This document shows positions 29,001 to 39,884 of a stretch of DNA of 64,000 nt, in pieces. How positions within the stretch are numbered: the stretch's first letter is position 1; every line of letters begins with the position of its first letter. The translations under genes were made by a program, and so were the position numbers. Source of the DNA: Corticium candelabrum (lineage: Eukaryota; Porifera; Homoscleromorpha; Homosclerophorida; Plakinidae); contig NC_085089.1 of NCBI RefSeq assembly GCF_963422355.1, positions 5,373,279-5,437,278 on the forward strand, given 5' to 3'. The notes beneath the pieces are model-generated. The model was not told the origin of the DNA and made no database searches. It was given only the letters and a program-made list of their open reading frames with translations.

Positions 29001-30110
29001 TGACTGTTTAAGTAATATACACTGTAATAGAACTTGTAATAGAACAATATTTACATCACCTTGGGATCAATATTCATAAAGGCGTGATACTTGAATTTCA
29101 ACTGCATGGGATCATTCTCTTGGATGTCCTAAAAAGCAGCTAAATCAGCAAAATTCAAAACATTAACTAGACAACAACTCCTGGTGATGTCATCTGTTTC
29201 ATCGAATTAATCCACCAATATTTACCAAATGGAAACTGACCTGTTCTGCTAATGATTTTGTTGAATCAATCCAGAGGGCGTTTAGATTCGCTCTCTCCTC
29301 CGTAGATCTTGCTAACAGATCCCCAAACAATCCATCAGGATAATCAGATGGCGTTTCCACACTGGCAGATCCACCAGCTGCAGGAGAGCCATCTCTTTCA
29401 TCTTGACCTTCCTTCTTCCCTTTCGAGTGCATTGTACCTGCCTTGGCTTTTATTAGCGACATCTCTTCTGGATGTCTGATTGCTAACTGTTCACACAACT
29501 CCATCACAGCCTCGAATGACATCACAGAGAAGCTGCACTTCATCACTCTAAACTGCCTGTCAGGCAACTGCAAGAGGAGCGGCTTCTGCTGTGGAGTGAA
29601 ATGCAGTTTCGCGTCTGACTGCACGCCATATGCGTTGAGAGTGATGCGCGGCTTCAGCAGCCATTTCTTCTTATCGGGCCACCAAAGGGCGTGGTCAGAC
29701 CAATCCTGGTCACCTACACGAAAGAACACTCGATGTGAACTCCGTAGAAACCCACTACACAGACTACAGAAAAAAACAGTGCATGTCCCTTGCTACATCT
29801 GGTTTCTCCAAGGCTACACGTGTGTCTAATTCTCTACAAATGACGCGAGTACGTACGTCTAGCCTATCACAACGTCAACTACTACATATCTAGAGCAAGA
29901 ACGTAATCAGTTCCCGCTCCTCCTAGTAAAGCGCCTACATCGCAGTGTGAATCATTTGGCGGCAAAATCACAGGTCTGTGAACACTCACCGGTCAGCGCC
30001 GACACAAGTTCCAAGATAACCTCACCGATGATCATCTCTCCGCTAACGCGGATAGTTTTAGACACTTGCATGTCCGTCACGACGATATTAAGACGCCACT
30101 CGAGAGACAT
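17077..30110 (-). CDS. FERMT: Kindlin (fermitin family), integrin co-activator
   Basis: Kindlins bind integrin beta tails and activate integrins together with talin. Exons read: 29990-30110, 29241-29713, 29060-29128, 28873-28980, 28664-28798, 28559-28611, 28439-28494, 28039-28110, 27875-27981, 27670-27813, 17671-17733, 17469-17615 and 17077-17403, all in phase, 624 residues. F0 starts [15 protein letters not shown]1 has [19 protein letters not shown] with an acidic/lysine loop. F2 starts [13 protein letters not shown] and carries an inserted PH domain ([12 protein letters not shown] to [15 protein letters not shown]). F3 shows [13 protein letters not shown] and ends GGYIFLS. At the integrin-binding QW site the residues read AW ([10 protein letters not shown]). 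The intron 17734-27669 is ~9.9 kb and full of transposons. Confidence 0.94.
19095..20183. mobile_element. pogo/Tigger-like element, non-autonomous
   Basis: The ends are inverted and match the Tigger/pogo consensus start CAGTAGAACCTC (left CAGCAGAACCTCAC, right reverse complement CAGTAGAACCT). The flanks are TA on both sides (19093-19094 and 20184-20185), the target duplication of Tc1/mariner-pogo transposases. An inner copy of a related motif (GCTAATCCGA) sits near 19818. No transposase frame is visible. The element interrupts the gypsy RT/RNase H frame exactly at this TA. Confidence 0.8.
20253..20946. mobile_element. TTAA-flanked MITE
   Basis: Inverted ends AATAGCACTTCACCG / AGGAGCACTTCACCG are flanked on both sides by TTAA (20249-20252 and 20947-20950). 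The 694-bp interior has no convincing coding frame. Gypsy coding homology stops at one border and resumes at the other. A piggyBac-type transposase is a candidate mobiliser because of the TTAA duplication. Confidence 0.75.
21049..22811 (+). mobile_element. piggyBac-type transposon with internal deletion
   Basis: TTAA lies at both borders (21045-21048 and 22812-22815), and both ends begin CCC when read inward (CCCATCTATT, CCCTTCACGA), as in piggyBac. A 68-codon open frame at 21477-21683 is an acidic N-terminus ([18 protein letters not shown]), typical of PGBD transposases. Near 22030-22110 a C-terminal cysteine-rich finger survives ([12 protein letters not shown], then CFIKYH). The whole DDD catalytic core between them is missing. 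The space is partly taken by a diverged ~120-bp direct duplication (about 21680-21800 and 21870-21985). The element is therefore non-autonomous. It splits the gypsy RT within its KYLGH region. Confidence 0.8.
22655..22750. repeat. Tandem GCGCGCTAG repeats
   Basis: Four copies of a GCGCGCTAGA(T/C) unit, alternating with AATAAAGAC-type spacers, lie ~60 bp inside the right end of the piggyBac-type element. The position next to the terminus suggests a subterminal transposase-binding array, by analogy with other DNA transposons. Confidence 0.6.
24880..25345 (+). repeat. Dispersed repeat, CpG-decayed copy
   Basis: This stretch aligns along its length with 39885-40520. Shared blocks include GCGTGCGTTAGAACGTA versus GCGCGCGTTAGAACGTA, TCTCATTTCAG, and the end GGGTTGGCGTATT after a CAGACA run. 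Where the other copy has CG, this copy mostly has TG or CA, the mark of an old methylated repeat. No coding capacity was seen. It lies in the kindlin intron just upstream (gene sense) of the gypsy remnant. Confidence 0.75.
25380..26455 (+). repeat. Composite repeat region ending in (CAGA)n
   Basis: 25720-25910 is an ~88-bp unit repeated about twice (core CGTTGATTGGATTATTGATT). 25910-26400 is a GC-rich block with several long but mutually overlapping open frames that I do not recognise. It ends with CAGACAGACAG followed by CTCCTTTTATATATAG, a terminus echoed at ~25500-25545. A motif near 25415-25475 (GGAGAAAACACAAA) recurs at 43915-43930. I read it as two repeat-family copies in the kindlin intron, not a gene. 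Confidence 0.55.
27085..27348. mobile_element. MITE with TAACTGGTTATTTCT termini, copy 1
   Basis: A ~260-bp element with inverted ends TAACTGGTTATTTCTRCA and a central palindrome ACATGTACATGTG. It is the reverse complement of 46884-47136, so both are copies of one family. This copy lies in the kindlin large intron near its 5' splice site. It is non-coding. Confidence 0.8.
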
Positions 30111-30365
30111 GATTGATGTAGCGTCTTCAGCACAACGTCAGATTTGTCAACAACTTCTTCCACCTGTTTCTCTTCCTTCTCGGCGTCCTTCGCTTGAGCT
30201 CGTCACCAAGTTGCCTCACTGGAAACGCGGATTTAAGGAAGCCCCGCGCGAAACAAGAGCACCCCACACCTTGGAATGCGAGCAGTAGACTACAGCATGC
30301 ACTGCACGGTCTATGACGTTGACGTCACGGTGACGTCTCCGGGCATAGGATTCAACTATCTTAGA
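30111..30365. promoter_or_regulatory. Bidirectional promoter, kindlin / MEMO1, with CRE
   Basis: 255 bp separates the two divergent start codons. A perfect palindromic cAMP response element TGACGTCA lies at 30320-30327, flanked by half-site matches TGACGT at 30314 and TGACGTC at 30331, giving three CRE/ATF-type sites in 24 bp. CREB/ATF control of one or both genes is the obvious prediction. No TATA box was seen. Confidence 0.7.
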
Positions 30366-33300
30366 ATGTCATGCAGACGAGCGTCTCATGCCGGATCCTG
30401 GTACGCCGACTCAGGTAGAACAGCTGGCCATCAATGTAAATAGGGTTATGGAATCGTACTGAGCGCGTGTGTGGGTGCCCCGACTGGTGCAATGCATTTT
30501 TATCTCGAGATAACTTGTATCTCTCTTGTCGTTTCGTCTAGGCCGAACGTTGACTCGTGAATTGCAGTTGTGGTTAGAGAAAGCGGAGTTGAAGTTCGAC
30601 CCCACTCGCACAAGAGCTCTCATTGCCCCGTATCCTTTACTCTAAATTCATTACAGCAGTTGGTTTTCGTGGAACAGGCATGACAGCTACGAGTCTGTTT
30701 GCCTTGACAATCATCTGTCTGTCAGACATGCCGGTTACAGGTACTCTGGTCCCTGTGCTGCACATGCCTACAAACATATAGATCCTACGGAAGTGTAAGC
30801 CACGCGAGCCTAGCACGTGTGTTGATGTTAGTGTGGACGGATATTGAGTGCATGTGTCCTACACGTTCTCGGAACTGTTTTTGACCCCAGATGTTAGTCA
30901 AATGATCTATCATTTCTGGGAAGTCATTTCTCTGGGAAGTCGCATATTCCCAATGACATCATGTATTTTATTTGCCTAATTAATCTCTAATTAATTATCT
31001 AATTAATGCATATGTAATTGTATGTGTGTGAGGACCATTAATTCATTAATGTTGAAAGAGTTTAGGACTGGAATAGACTTATCTTCTTCGTTAGTTTCAC
31101 TTCTGTGGGGTTCCACTAGATCTGTACTGTGTTAATTAATTAATTAATTAATTAGCTGGCTTCAATGTCATGATGGTGTATTGGAAATGTAATTTGCAGT
31201 TTTAAGTTGTGGCAATTTGTAGAACTCAAGTTGTGCATGTTTGATGAGTTTTCTAGGTGCTGTTGCCATGAAGAGAAATTACTGTGTTTTTTTTTGTAGT
31301 ATAAATATACCTCTGGTTAGGCAGCTGGTTGCGATGTAAATTCTAAACATGAATACAGTACATGCTAATTACATGGGCCAGCATGTCTCGTCTTTCTAAC
31401 AACTTGAAAATTCTCTGCAATGAATTATACTAAAAGAAATTTATTCACAAAAATGTTATTCTAACATTGGGTTCAACTCATAGAATTTATTCTCATTGTT
31501 GCAGTGTGTGAGCTTTTAGAAACCAACTGTGCATCATTGCTTTATTCGTTTCTTTCATAATCAAGATGTTGTAGTTGAGTGCAAGAGCTAATATTTACGT
31601 AAAAAATGATATTATTTACATCTCTTGATATAAGTGTTATGTATTTGAGGGGTGTGAATGAGGACTGGTAGTGATTTCGATTTGACTAATACTGATGGCA
31701 TACTGTTCAAAGTTATAGTTTATAGCAATGAGCATTGGTGATTTACAGCAAACGAATTTTTATTCTTGGTCCTTCTCACCATATTCATCTCCCCGGCTGT
31801 GCCTTGTCTAAAGCAACAACATGTGAAACCCCACTTTATCCTCTCACAGTAGATCAAGGCGGTGAGGTCAACATCAATTGTATGTGCTTACTCTGTCGAG
31901 TTTCATTTCTGTTTCTTCAGTTGTGTCTGAACTAAGAGCATCTGGTATGTTTGAGGAGTTGTCATTAAAAGCAGATGAAAACGAGCACAGTATCGAGATG
32001 CATCTCCCATTTATTGCTAAGGCTATGGAAAGGTGTGACTAATCTTGTGATACATTACATTAACAGCACCATTGACATATTTTAGTCACTAGATGTTATA
32101 ATACATCAATATTACTACTATAAAAATTTTATACCCTTACCTCTCTTTTAATATCATTTTGGGACTAAAAAGTGTTTATAAATTTTATAAATGGAAAACA
32201 CTTCAAGTCAGAATAAAGTTGTAACTATACGCAAGTCAGAATAAAGTTGTAACTACACGCAAGTCAGAATAAAGTTAAAGTTACATGATTATATGCACTA
32301 ATATGCATGAACAAAGCCAATATTTTTGTACATTGCGCTTATGCTAAACTGGATGGGTATGTTTGGTATACAGAAATGCCCACATTTGAGGAAATGGCAT
32401 AGCGTAGTTCTCAAGTTTGGAAGGGCAATGGAAAACCACGTCCTTTTTCCTTAACATGTTGCCAAACAGACAGAGTGTTTCTTCGTCATACATGGGCATG
32501 CACACTTCAGTCTTCAGGTATCCAAGACTTTTTAATTAACACTGGTTTCATAATATTGAAATACTCAAATGCTGATGTGTATAACATCAAATAGACGGTC
32601 AGCGTTGTTAACATATACCACACTAACATTGAAGCTGACTGTTTGCGGATGTAGGAAAACTTGGCATTTCTGTTTGACACTCATACAACCCTCTCTCCCC
32701 CTTCGATGCTAAGCCAGTGTTTGAGAAGTCTGAATAAGGGAGGTGAGGGTGTAATCTGAATGTTTAGGCAAGAGAGATCAGAGGCATCCGATTCTTGAAG
32801 TGACCTTTATATTTATGCTAGATTTACCTTTATACATTACATCAGCATCTTATCAGCTTGTATGCATGTAAATGTACAAGTGGATGATAGTCATCACATA
32901 ATGCTATCAGAAGACAGGGCAGATTTTTCTCTTCACTAGAGTCACTTTTACGTATTCTGTTGATGTAGACTACATACCTTCTTTTTTGGCGTGACATTTG
33001 ACCTTGCCTTTGGTCATTGATGAGACTGCCATGTTTCAGCTGCAATATATCAGCTAATGTGGGGCTGTTGTTCTAGTAAGAAAGGTGCATTTGCAATCAT
33101 CCCTATTGTAGTTGGTGCTCTCAAGCCGGAGGGCGAGCAAAAGTATGGAAGGCTTTTGTCAAAGTACATCCTTGATTCCACTAATCTGTTTATCATCTCG
33201 TCTGACTTTTGTCACTGGGGTACATGAATAGCAATCGCTCTGGATTCAAATCAATATGTGAGTGGTCTTGTCTTCAGGTAAACGATTTCAATATACATTT

Positions 33301-33719
33301 TATGATAAGTCACACGGAGCTATCCACCAATCTATTGAAGCACTGGATAGAAAAGTGAGAATGAAATGAGTCTGTACGATGCTGTCTGTATATGTCTGAC
33401 TTTAATTCAGGGTATGGATATTGTTGAAAGTCTAAATCCCACCGCTTTCACTGAGTATCTGCAAGAATTCTCTAATACAATATGTGGTCGACATCCTATG
33501 TCGGTACTGCTTCATGTGAGAGCTGTACTTCAGTGAGAATTGTGTTCAAGACTGTGCTGTTAATTGGGACGTTTGTTGCAGGCTGTGTCTTGTGCTCAGG
33601 GTAACAATAGTCTCAGCGTGCAACTGAGGTTTGTCAAATATTGTCAGTCAAATCAATGCAAGGACATGAATGATAGCTCCGTCAGTTATGCGTCAGCAGT
33701 GTTGACATTAAAGGCGTAG
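30366..33719 (+). CDS. MEMO1: MEMO1 homologue
   Basis: MEMO1 is a conserved copper/iron-binding protein of the LigB-like fold that acts in ErbB2-driven cell motility and redox control. Nine exons were read: 30366-30414, 30542-30629, 30726-30794, 31749-31861, 31921-32032, 33077-33219, 33278-33354, 33411-33515 and 33582-33719. All are in phase and give 297 residues, the same length as human MEMO1. Hallmarks are [66 protein letters not shown] and TICGRHPM. The metal-site histidines in PHAG and GPSHH and the cysteine in ICGRH are kept. The introns contain nothing recognisable; the ~1.04-kb intron before exon 6 has a short tandem block (AAGTCAGAATAAAGTT) near 32200-32280. Confidence 0.96.
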
Positions 33720-33978
33720 TTCGTAGTGAATTGAACAGTATTGAGTATTGACAGAAGGCGAATGTAATGCCATGAACTATACTTACTATACAGCAAAACT
33801 AAGCAATGATAGTTGTTGATATTAACTAAGTTAGGAAATGTCTTACAGAACAGTTGAGTTTAGTCTCGTCGTACTCTTTCTCGGCTGCTGTTGCCGCTAT
33901 CGATGTTATCGAACTGACGAAAAAGGCGAGGGAAAAATTAAGATATACGTGAAAAAGGAATAAAGAAGAAAAAGGCGT
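33720..33978. other. MEMO1 3' flank
   Basis: Short AT-rich interval between the MEMO1 stop codon and the tRNA gene. No further feature was recognised. Confidence 0.5.
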
Positions 33979-34060
33979 CGTAGTCGGCAGGATTCGAACC
34001 TGCGCGGGGAGACCCCAATGGATTTCTAGTCCATCGCCTTAACCGCTCGGCCACGACTAC
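33979..34060 (-). tRNA. tRNA-Ser (anticodon AGA)
   Basis: The reverse complement folds as a class II tRNA of 82 nt. The acceptor stem GTAGTCG pairs with CGACTAC, with discriminator G. The A box is TGGCCGAGCGG and the anticodon loop CTAGAAA carries AGA. There is a serine-type long variable arm (TGGGGTCTCCCCGC) and a B box GGTTCGAATCC. No intron is present. It sits between the convergent MEMO1 and carboxypeptidase genes. Sequence agreement with animal tRNA-Ser(AGA) is nearly complete, so it should be functional. Confidence 0.97.
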
Positions 34061-34430
34061 ACGACGAGAATTTTGCAGGTAGTTGTATGTTTTGTGTTGT
34101 AGGGCTGTTGACACTGCCAATAACCCAATCTCTGCCGTCCCCTCCAAATTGATGTGTGTTTACTGATCACGAGTACTACAAATCTTCACTTTAATTAATT
34201 ATAAGCCTTTGTAAAAGGTGTGGCAGCACTCAATGAAATTGACCAATTGACGTCTAGTTAGCTATATATAGTAAGAACTGAAATTGTTTTGACACTGAAC
34301 CATTAATCATATAAAACCAACAGACCATACAAAAATTACTAAACAAATAATAAGCTAGACAAAGTGCAAATGAGAGACGATCACATTCAAACCTGTGACG
34401 TCAACTACATCTAATCGTTAAATACTGCCA

Positions 34431-37400
34431 CTAAGAATAAATTGGATTGTTCAAACAGAAGGTAAGAAAGTACTTGACAGCTGCCACCATCTCCTGTCCA
34501 TTAGGTGCAATCTAAAACACAATAAATATGACAAATTTAAACAATAAAATTATCTCCATCAAGCTAAAGTTAGATGTTTTCTGGTAAAGAGTAAACAAAC
34601 CTGAGTTGCTGGAAGTAAAAATCCATATAAGCCGGTATCACGCAGCTCAATAGTGAACCCAGCAGCTCGATAACCATTATTAGTAGATGTAGCATCGATT
34701 CCATAAAACCTACAAATCAAAAATCAAAAATTTTTACATTTTGTAAATATGCTAAAACAGAACTAACCAGTCAGACGCTGTTCCTGATGTAGGATACAAT
34801 CCAATTGACTTTTGTGATGTATAATGTTTTTGGTGAATCTGGTTAGCAATAACGATCAGTACTTGACAACATCAATTAATATTTAACATATATAAAGTTA
34901 TACCTCATAGGCACTCCTGCTCATACCATCACCCAATTCCTTCAACAGCGACTCATCGGGAGAGTCTTCATAAGTCCAACCTAAACACATGTCACAAACA
35001 ATGCAGACACCAGACATATATAAGTAACATATTTTGACAAACCATAAGCTCTCAAAATAAGTTGTGAGAATGAGTGCCAGTCAATAGCACCAATAATTGG
35101 TCCATTATCTCTGTAAATATATTATACAGTTTCAACCACATGTTTAATTAAATTCTAGATGTCATGTACCTGAAAAAGCTGGAAACAACCTGAGTTTCTG
35201 GTTCAGACTCTGCACTAGAGCCATGATATGTTTCACTGCATGGATTGCTTGAACTACCTCCCTACAACAAATACTAATTGTTACACGATGGTTTTCATTT
35301 ACTAATGAAAGTAATTATAGAAATGATTATTGCCTCATTCCAGTGCTCGTTGTAGTTGCGATTGAGATCTACTCCTCTACAACTGCTTCCCTCATTCACT
35401 GCTCTGTTCTTTCGCCACAAGCGATCATTGATCCAAGTATACTAGCAGAAATACTGTATTCATATAACTAAACTTTTTCCTTTGACAAATTTAAAAGTTG
35501 TGTTAGGCAGCTAAAATTTAGTACAAATTTGTATGTGGTTTATTTTATATTATCATAATTAATAAATGTATTAATTAAATATTTAATAAAAATACAAAAA
35601 TTAAATAATTTAAATTGAACAGTTATACCTTATAGCCATCAGGATTGACAAATGGCACAACCAGGATCTGTAGTTTCTCTAGCAAATCGGTCACCTATTG
35701 CAAAAGACGTTGCTAATTAGAGTTAGATTACAATAGTACGCCTACAAAGCAAATCACATTATTTAGACTGAGAAATAAATTATTATATTATGTAAGCTAA
35801 CATAGATAATTATAAAACGTATATCTATTGCAATCACTTTTCAAACTTTACACTTTACTATACTACTAATGTGTTGCAAGTTTTTCGTATTATTAGAGTG
35901 TAGTCACTGTCTAGGAATGGTTAATGAAGCACTCTCTCTATGAATCATTTACACTTAATTAATAAAAATTTGACCCCTTTACGGTGTAAAGATCAATGTG
36001 TACGTGGAACGCTTTTTAGTTGAATGGATGCATGTCAACCAGGTTTGATCTGCTTTTATTTTGTTTGCACAAATTAAACAAATCTTGCAGTTTATGGCTT
36101 ATTGTATCTAGTATATTGGAGCATATATGCATGCATGATGCTATTAGTAACTGATTAGACCTTTATATTGTGGGACTAGATTGTGATGCTGTCTTGTTTA
36201 GTTGCATGTATAGCGTGTATTAGCTAATGTTAGTGCATTCTAAACAACAGTATTAGTATTTCAATATACTGCAAAATACAAAAACATTATAAATGTATTT
36301 AGTAGGAATGGCTATACAAACCAGAAAAAAGACAACAAACAATTTTTGCAAGTGTGGATGGTTTAATACTGTGTACCAAATTGAGGGTGCCATAACTAAT
36401 TCACACCATACATGTGTTACAATTTTCTGAAATGGTGAGTTAGTCACGACACCCTCAATCTGGTAGAGTATTGAACCATCCACACTTGTTTGTTCGCTTT
36501 TCTGCTGGTTTGTGTAGCCATTCCTACTAAAATTAAATACATTTTATAATGTTTTTGCATCTTGTTCGTTCACTTTTGCATGAACTGTAGTAGGTCCCTA
36601 CTGCTAAGAGGTGCCTCAGAATGAACCCAAACTACAAAGAATAGGCATTTTCATCATTGGCTGAGTGAAACCAGTGTGGTAAACTATGCTCATTGACATG
36701 CAGAAGGAGATTGTGTTGGATCAATCTGCATGATTGAGGCAATTGACCACCTACCTTCTTAAAATAATTAAGAGGGAACTATAGCTGCTGTCTGTGCACG
36801 TAAGTGTTTGAGAAAGCAGAACTTTTGATTATGGTTACATCATTTTGGCATTTTCATCTTTGGCTGATTGAAGTAATAACTTCATAATGATTACCAGTGT
36901 GGTAGCTAGATTTACAGAGCTTGCTTACTGACAGGAGGGAGAATTGTTGGGTCAATCCGGCTGGGGCAGTTGACCAACCAGCTTCTTAATATTTCAGTAT
37001 AGTCAACACTCTTCTTCCTAGCATGTGGGCAAGTGCGTGTATCTCTGTTGATCCACCCCATCCATGCTCACGCAGATGCTGGTGTTCAATGTGCTCTTCC
37101 ATGGTGCTGTAATCATACAGAACAATTAAGAGCAGCATTATGAATAAGTTGGTTCTCATTGTCAATCAGATGTTGTACAACAGCCAGTCCAATTTTTTGT
37201 GCTGACGCTGAGTACCAGTTAGCAACACAGAGAATGCTCTAAACAAGCAATTCCCCGTCTCCCACTGTGTCATGCAGACTGCCCAAGTCTGGTGCTGTGA
37301 AGAGGATATCAAGACTTCCAGAGGAAACTCTGCATGTTTGACTGATGAAAGTTAAATTCAGTAATTGGCAATCACGTTGCTGAGCATCCACATCTACAGG

Positions 37401-39116
37401 ATTATAAGGATATAATTCCAAGTGCAACCTACTAGTAATTCGCCAGCGGTCACAGTCCCTGTAATCATATTTGTACTGTTGCCTATTCTACATTGCCAGT
37501 ACCTTAAAGTGCGCCTACCCCTGTGGACACTCTGAATCTGTCACTGGTTACATATAGTTGCTGCAAGAAGATGCAAAACACTCTATGGTATATCAGGTAG
37601 TATACCTCAGCCACTTCACCATAACTTGACACCAAGTAATCAACAACATACATGCAAACAGCACCACTGATCCACTCGCCTGCAATTCAGAAAAACACAA
37701 ACTAATGATCAAATAGCAAATGGCGTGGCTGGAATCAAGTTATTAAATAAAATATTTAGAAAACACGTACAGCATTTGACATGCTGGCTCATCAGCTTTA
37801 ACAAGTGCAAATAGTATTCAAACTTTACAATGTGCAAGTAACGGCACTGCAATGCTAGCTTTACTGTCATTGCATGCCAGACAGCTAGCATTGTGTTTAG
37901 TAATCAAAACAATACTAAATTTTCAAACTGTAGTTGGTATTAATTAATTGGTTTTAATTAATAGCCACAAGACAATCGTAAAACTATGGCCTTGACTATT
38001 AATTTTTTTAATATATGCAAAACTCTCCTAAAACAATTAATAACAATCAGCCCTGTTGGAGTGTCTACCAATCATTAATTGTTTCACTCAAAGGGTAATT
38101 GTTTCATCAGCTAAACACATGGCAAGTAGCACTTGTTAATCAATTTAATTAGTTTGCAAGCCAAACCTCCTACTAAGTTATTTCATTTTAAATTTTATGC
38201 AAATCATAACACAGCCTTAGTATACAGGTCCGTGATGATAATCAGCTACAAATGTACTATTCACCATACTGCACAACATAAATCAAGTAAACGGTCTAAT
38301 GGCATAATCATACGTGCATGAATTTGGCACTGAAAGTAGATTTTCTCATTGGCATCTTCAGCACCAATTCTAATAGCTGGCATCTCTCGATCTTTACCAG
38401 AGAATCCAATCACTTCATATTTCACCAATTCTGAATACACAGAACTCAATTCTTGATACCAGCTTATGATTTCCTCATAAGTATGCTACAAACACAACTT
38501 AAATTAATTAATATTATAATTTATGTAAACACCTTCATTCTGCTCACATATTCCTCAAACCAACTGAGTGAGCTATTGACTTCTTGTTTCTTTTTGTTTT
38601 CTTCCATTTGGGTCATGAAATCTTCTAGATCAGGTATGACCAGATGGCACTGTTGGAATATCTTCTCAAGTTGTGTCTTTATTGCATCGTAATTTTTCAT
38701 CACTCGAATGTCAATACTGCCATCAGCGTGAACTGCCCACACGTCTATAGCAGGATCACTTAGCAGTTCAGATGCTTCTGCAACGTGAGGAGCAGGGCCA
38801 ATGCTAAACAACAAAAACAGAATGGGTGTGGTCTTACGTTGGGCACACGCACTGGTGATAAAAGCGTGTACTGCGCAAACACTAAAATAAAACGACGCGA
38901 TTATAAAAAAAAAACTTGGAAACGAACAGTACAAAACTTCAACTGCAGATATAGCTGCTATCTAGCGAGTTTTAGCTCTTATGTGCACAGCTTAATTAAC
39001 TAGTACGGCAGATCTTACCAGTTGAGAACCCTTTCTCCCGTGTATGCAACAGTTCTTGTCTGGGAAGCTACCAGAGAGACGAGGCTAAGTATACATGCCC
39101 ATTCTAGAGCAGCCAT
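34431..39116 (-). CDS. Secreted M14A metallocarboxypeptidase
   Basis: Zinc carboxypeptidase of the pancreatic A/B type, made as a secreted zymogen. Exons read: 39019-39116, 38533-38803, 38314-38485, 37606-37679, 35629-35694, 35334-35441, 35170-35261, 35043-35110, 34904-34980, 34768-34838, 34601-34709 and 34431-34511, all in phase, 428 residues. The signal peptide is MAALEWACILSLVSLVAS; the propeptide runs through SWFEEYVSRMK. The catalytic domain has the zinc motif HAREW (split by an intron), FVNPDGY, DRLWRKNR, SNPCSETYHG, the zinc ligand in AIDWHSFSQ, the tyrosine in YPTSGTASDW and the general base in FTIELRDTGLYGF. The position equivalent to CPA1 residue 255 is serine. One intron (35262-35333) starts with GC instead of GT. 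The 1.9-kb intron 35695-37605 holds repeats. Confidence 0.95.
36280..36560. mobile_element. Fold-back element in carboxypeptidase intron
   Basis: A near-perfect long inverted repeat. 36285-36400 (TAGTAGGAATGGCTA ... AGTGTGGATGGTT) recurs in reverse complement at 36440-36555, with a ~40-bp centre. It would form one long hairpin of about 115 bp per arm. It is non-coding. Confidence 0.8.
36635..36985. repeat. Diverged direct duplication, ~190 bp
   Basis: Two adjacent related blocks begin GGCATTTTCATC near 36645 and 36845, each continuing with an ACCAGTGTGGTA block and a GGATCAATC/GGGTCAATC block before CTTCTTAA. They lie directly beside the fold-back element in the same intron. Confidence 0.65.
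37239..37566 (-). other. Unassigned open frames within the carboxypeptidase intron
   Basis: A 62-codon minus-strand frame (LELYPYNPVDVDAQQRDC ... LDILFTAPDLG) at 37239-37427, and an acceptor-like TTGCAG followed by an open stretch near 37500-37550. Neither fits the M14 fold, whose coding sequence joins across this interval in phase. This could be a decayed mobile-element frame or a cryptic exon; I do not recognise the family. Confidence 0.3.
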
Positions 39117-39520
39117 CTCAGCAGCGGCGTAAAGCTACTCAGAATCTCGTGACACTTACCACTCCGCATGCGCATCATAGCGCACAAACCTGATTGGCTT
39201 AGAGGATTAGGGGTACTGTACAGTGTACTACACGTCTGGTATGCAGCGCCATGCAAAGCAAAAAGTGTAGCGTCAAACCTAGATTTTGAGCTCAACAGTT
39301 CTGAATCACGGCAGGTTTATCTAGGGTCTGGGCTCTGGCTACGCGAGCTAGCTAGCCTACGACGTTAGCATTTTGTAGCGCTAAAAGCATTCTTAGTTGC
39401 TGTTGGGACACCAGAGGATTTACTACTTTCGCATGCGCAAACTACCCGAAGTCCGGAAAAACGCCGTCCGACGTCTCAGCTCAGTCGCTGCAATCTCTAG
39501 GGATTCTTTCAAGACATTGT
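39117..39520. other. Upstream flank of the carboxypeptidase gene
   Basis: Putative promoter side of the carboxypeptidase gene, CpG-containing and without recognisable genes. Repeat-derived sequence starts at about 39529. Confidence 0.5.
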
Positions 39521-39528
39521 CAAATGGT

Positions 39529-39882
39529 CAGCAATGGAGTGGCAGCCATTGTCGCTAACCACTACGCCACGGCTGTGACTTATGTGTCGCTATGCCCCTC
39601 CATAATGGGCAAGTGGGGTCTTTACCCCATCTGGGCGCCCACCAACCCGGCAAGTGAGCCCAGCGGGGTACATGCTTCTGTGTAGTCCATACGACGATCA
39701 ATGACTAGCCAATTCGATATAGATTGCAGGCATTACGGTGACCGCGAACTCGTGGACAGCACGCCTAGTGGATATCAACGACCACCAGGAAAGCACTGAA
39801 CGTCATCGACAACGGACCGTTCGCCAGACCACAGAAACTCCCCTATTATTATTATTATTATTGTTATTATTATTATTACTAA
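39529..39882 (-). mobile_element. tRNA-derived SINE, partial copies
   Basis: Read on the minus strand, 39850-39589 is the 3' body of a SINE (TGGTGGGCGCCCAGATGGGG, then GGGGCATAGCGACACA). It is followed directly by the 5' tRNA-like head of another copy at 39584-39529 (GTCACAGCCGTGGCGTAGTGG). A (TAA)n tract lies at 39840-39880. This is a fragmentary head-after-tail dimer of the family whose fuller copy is 41896-42316. Confidence 0.8.
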
Positions 39883-39884
39883 AA

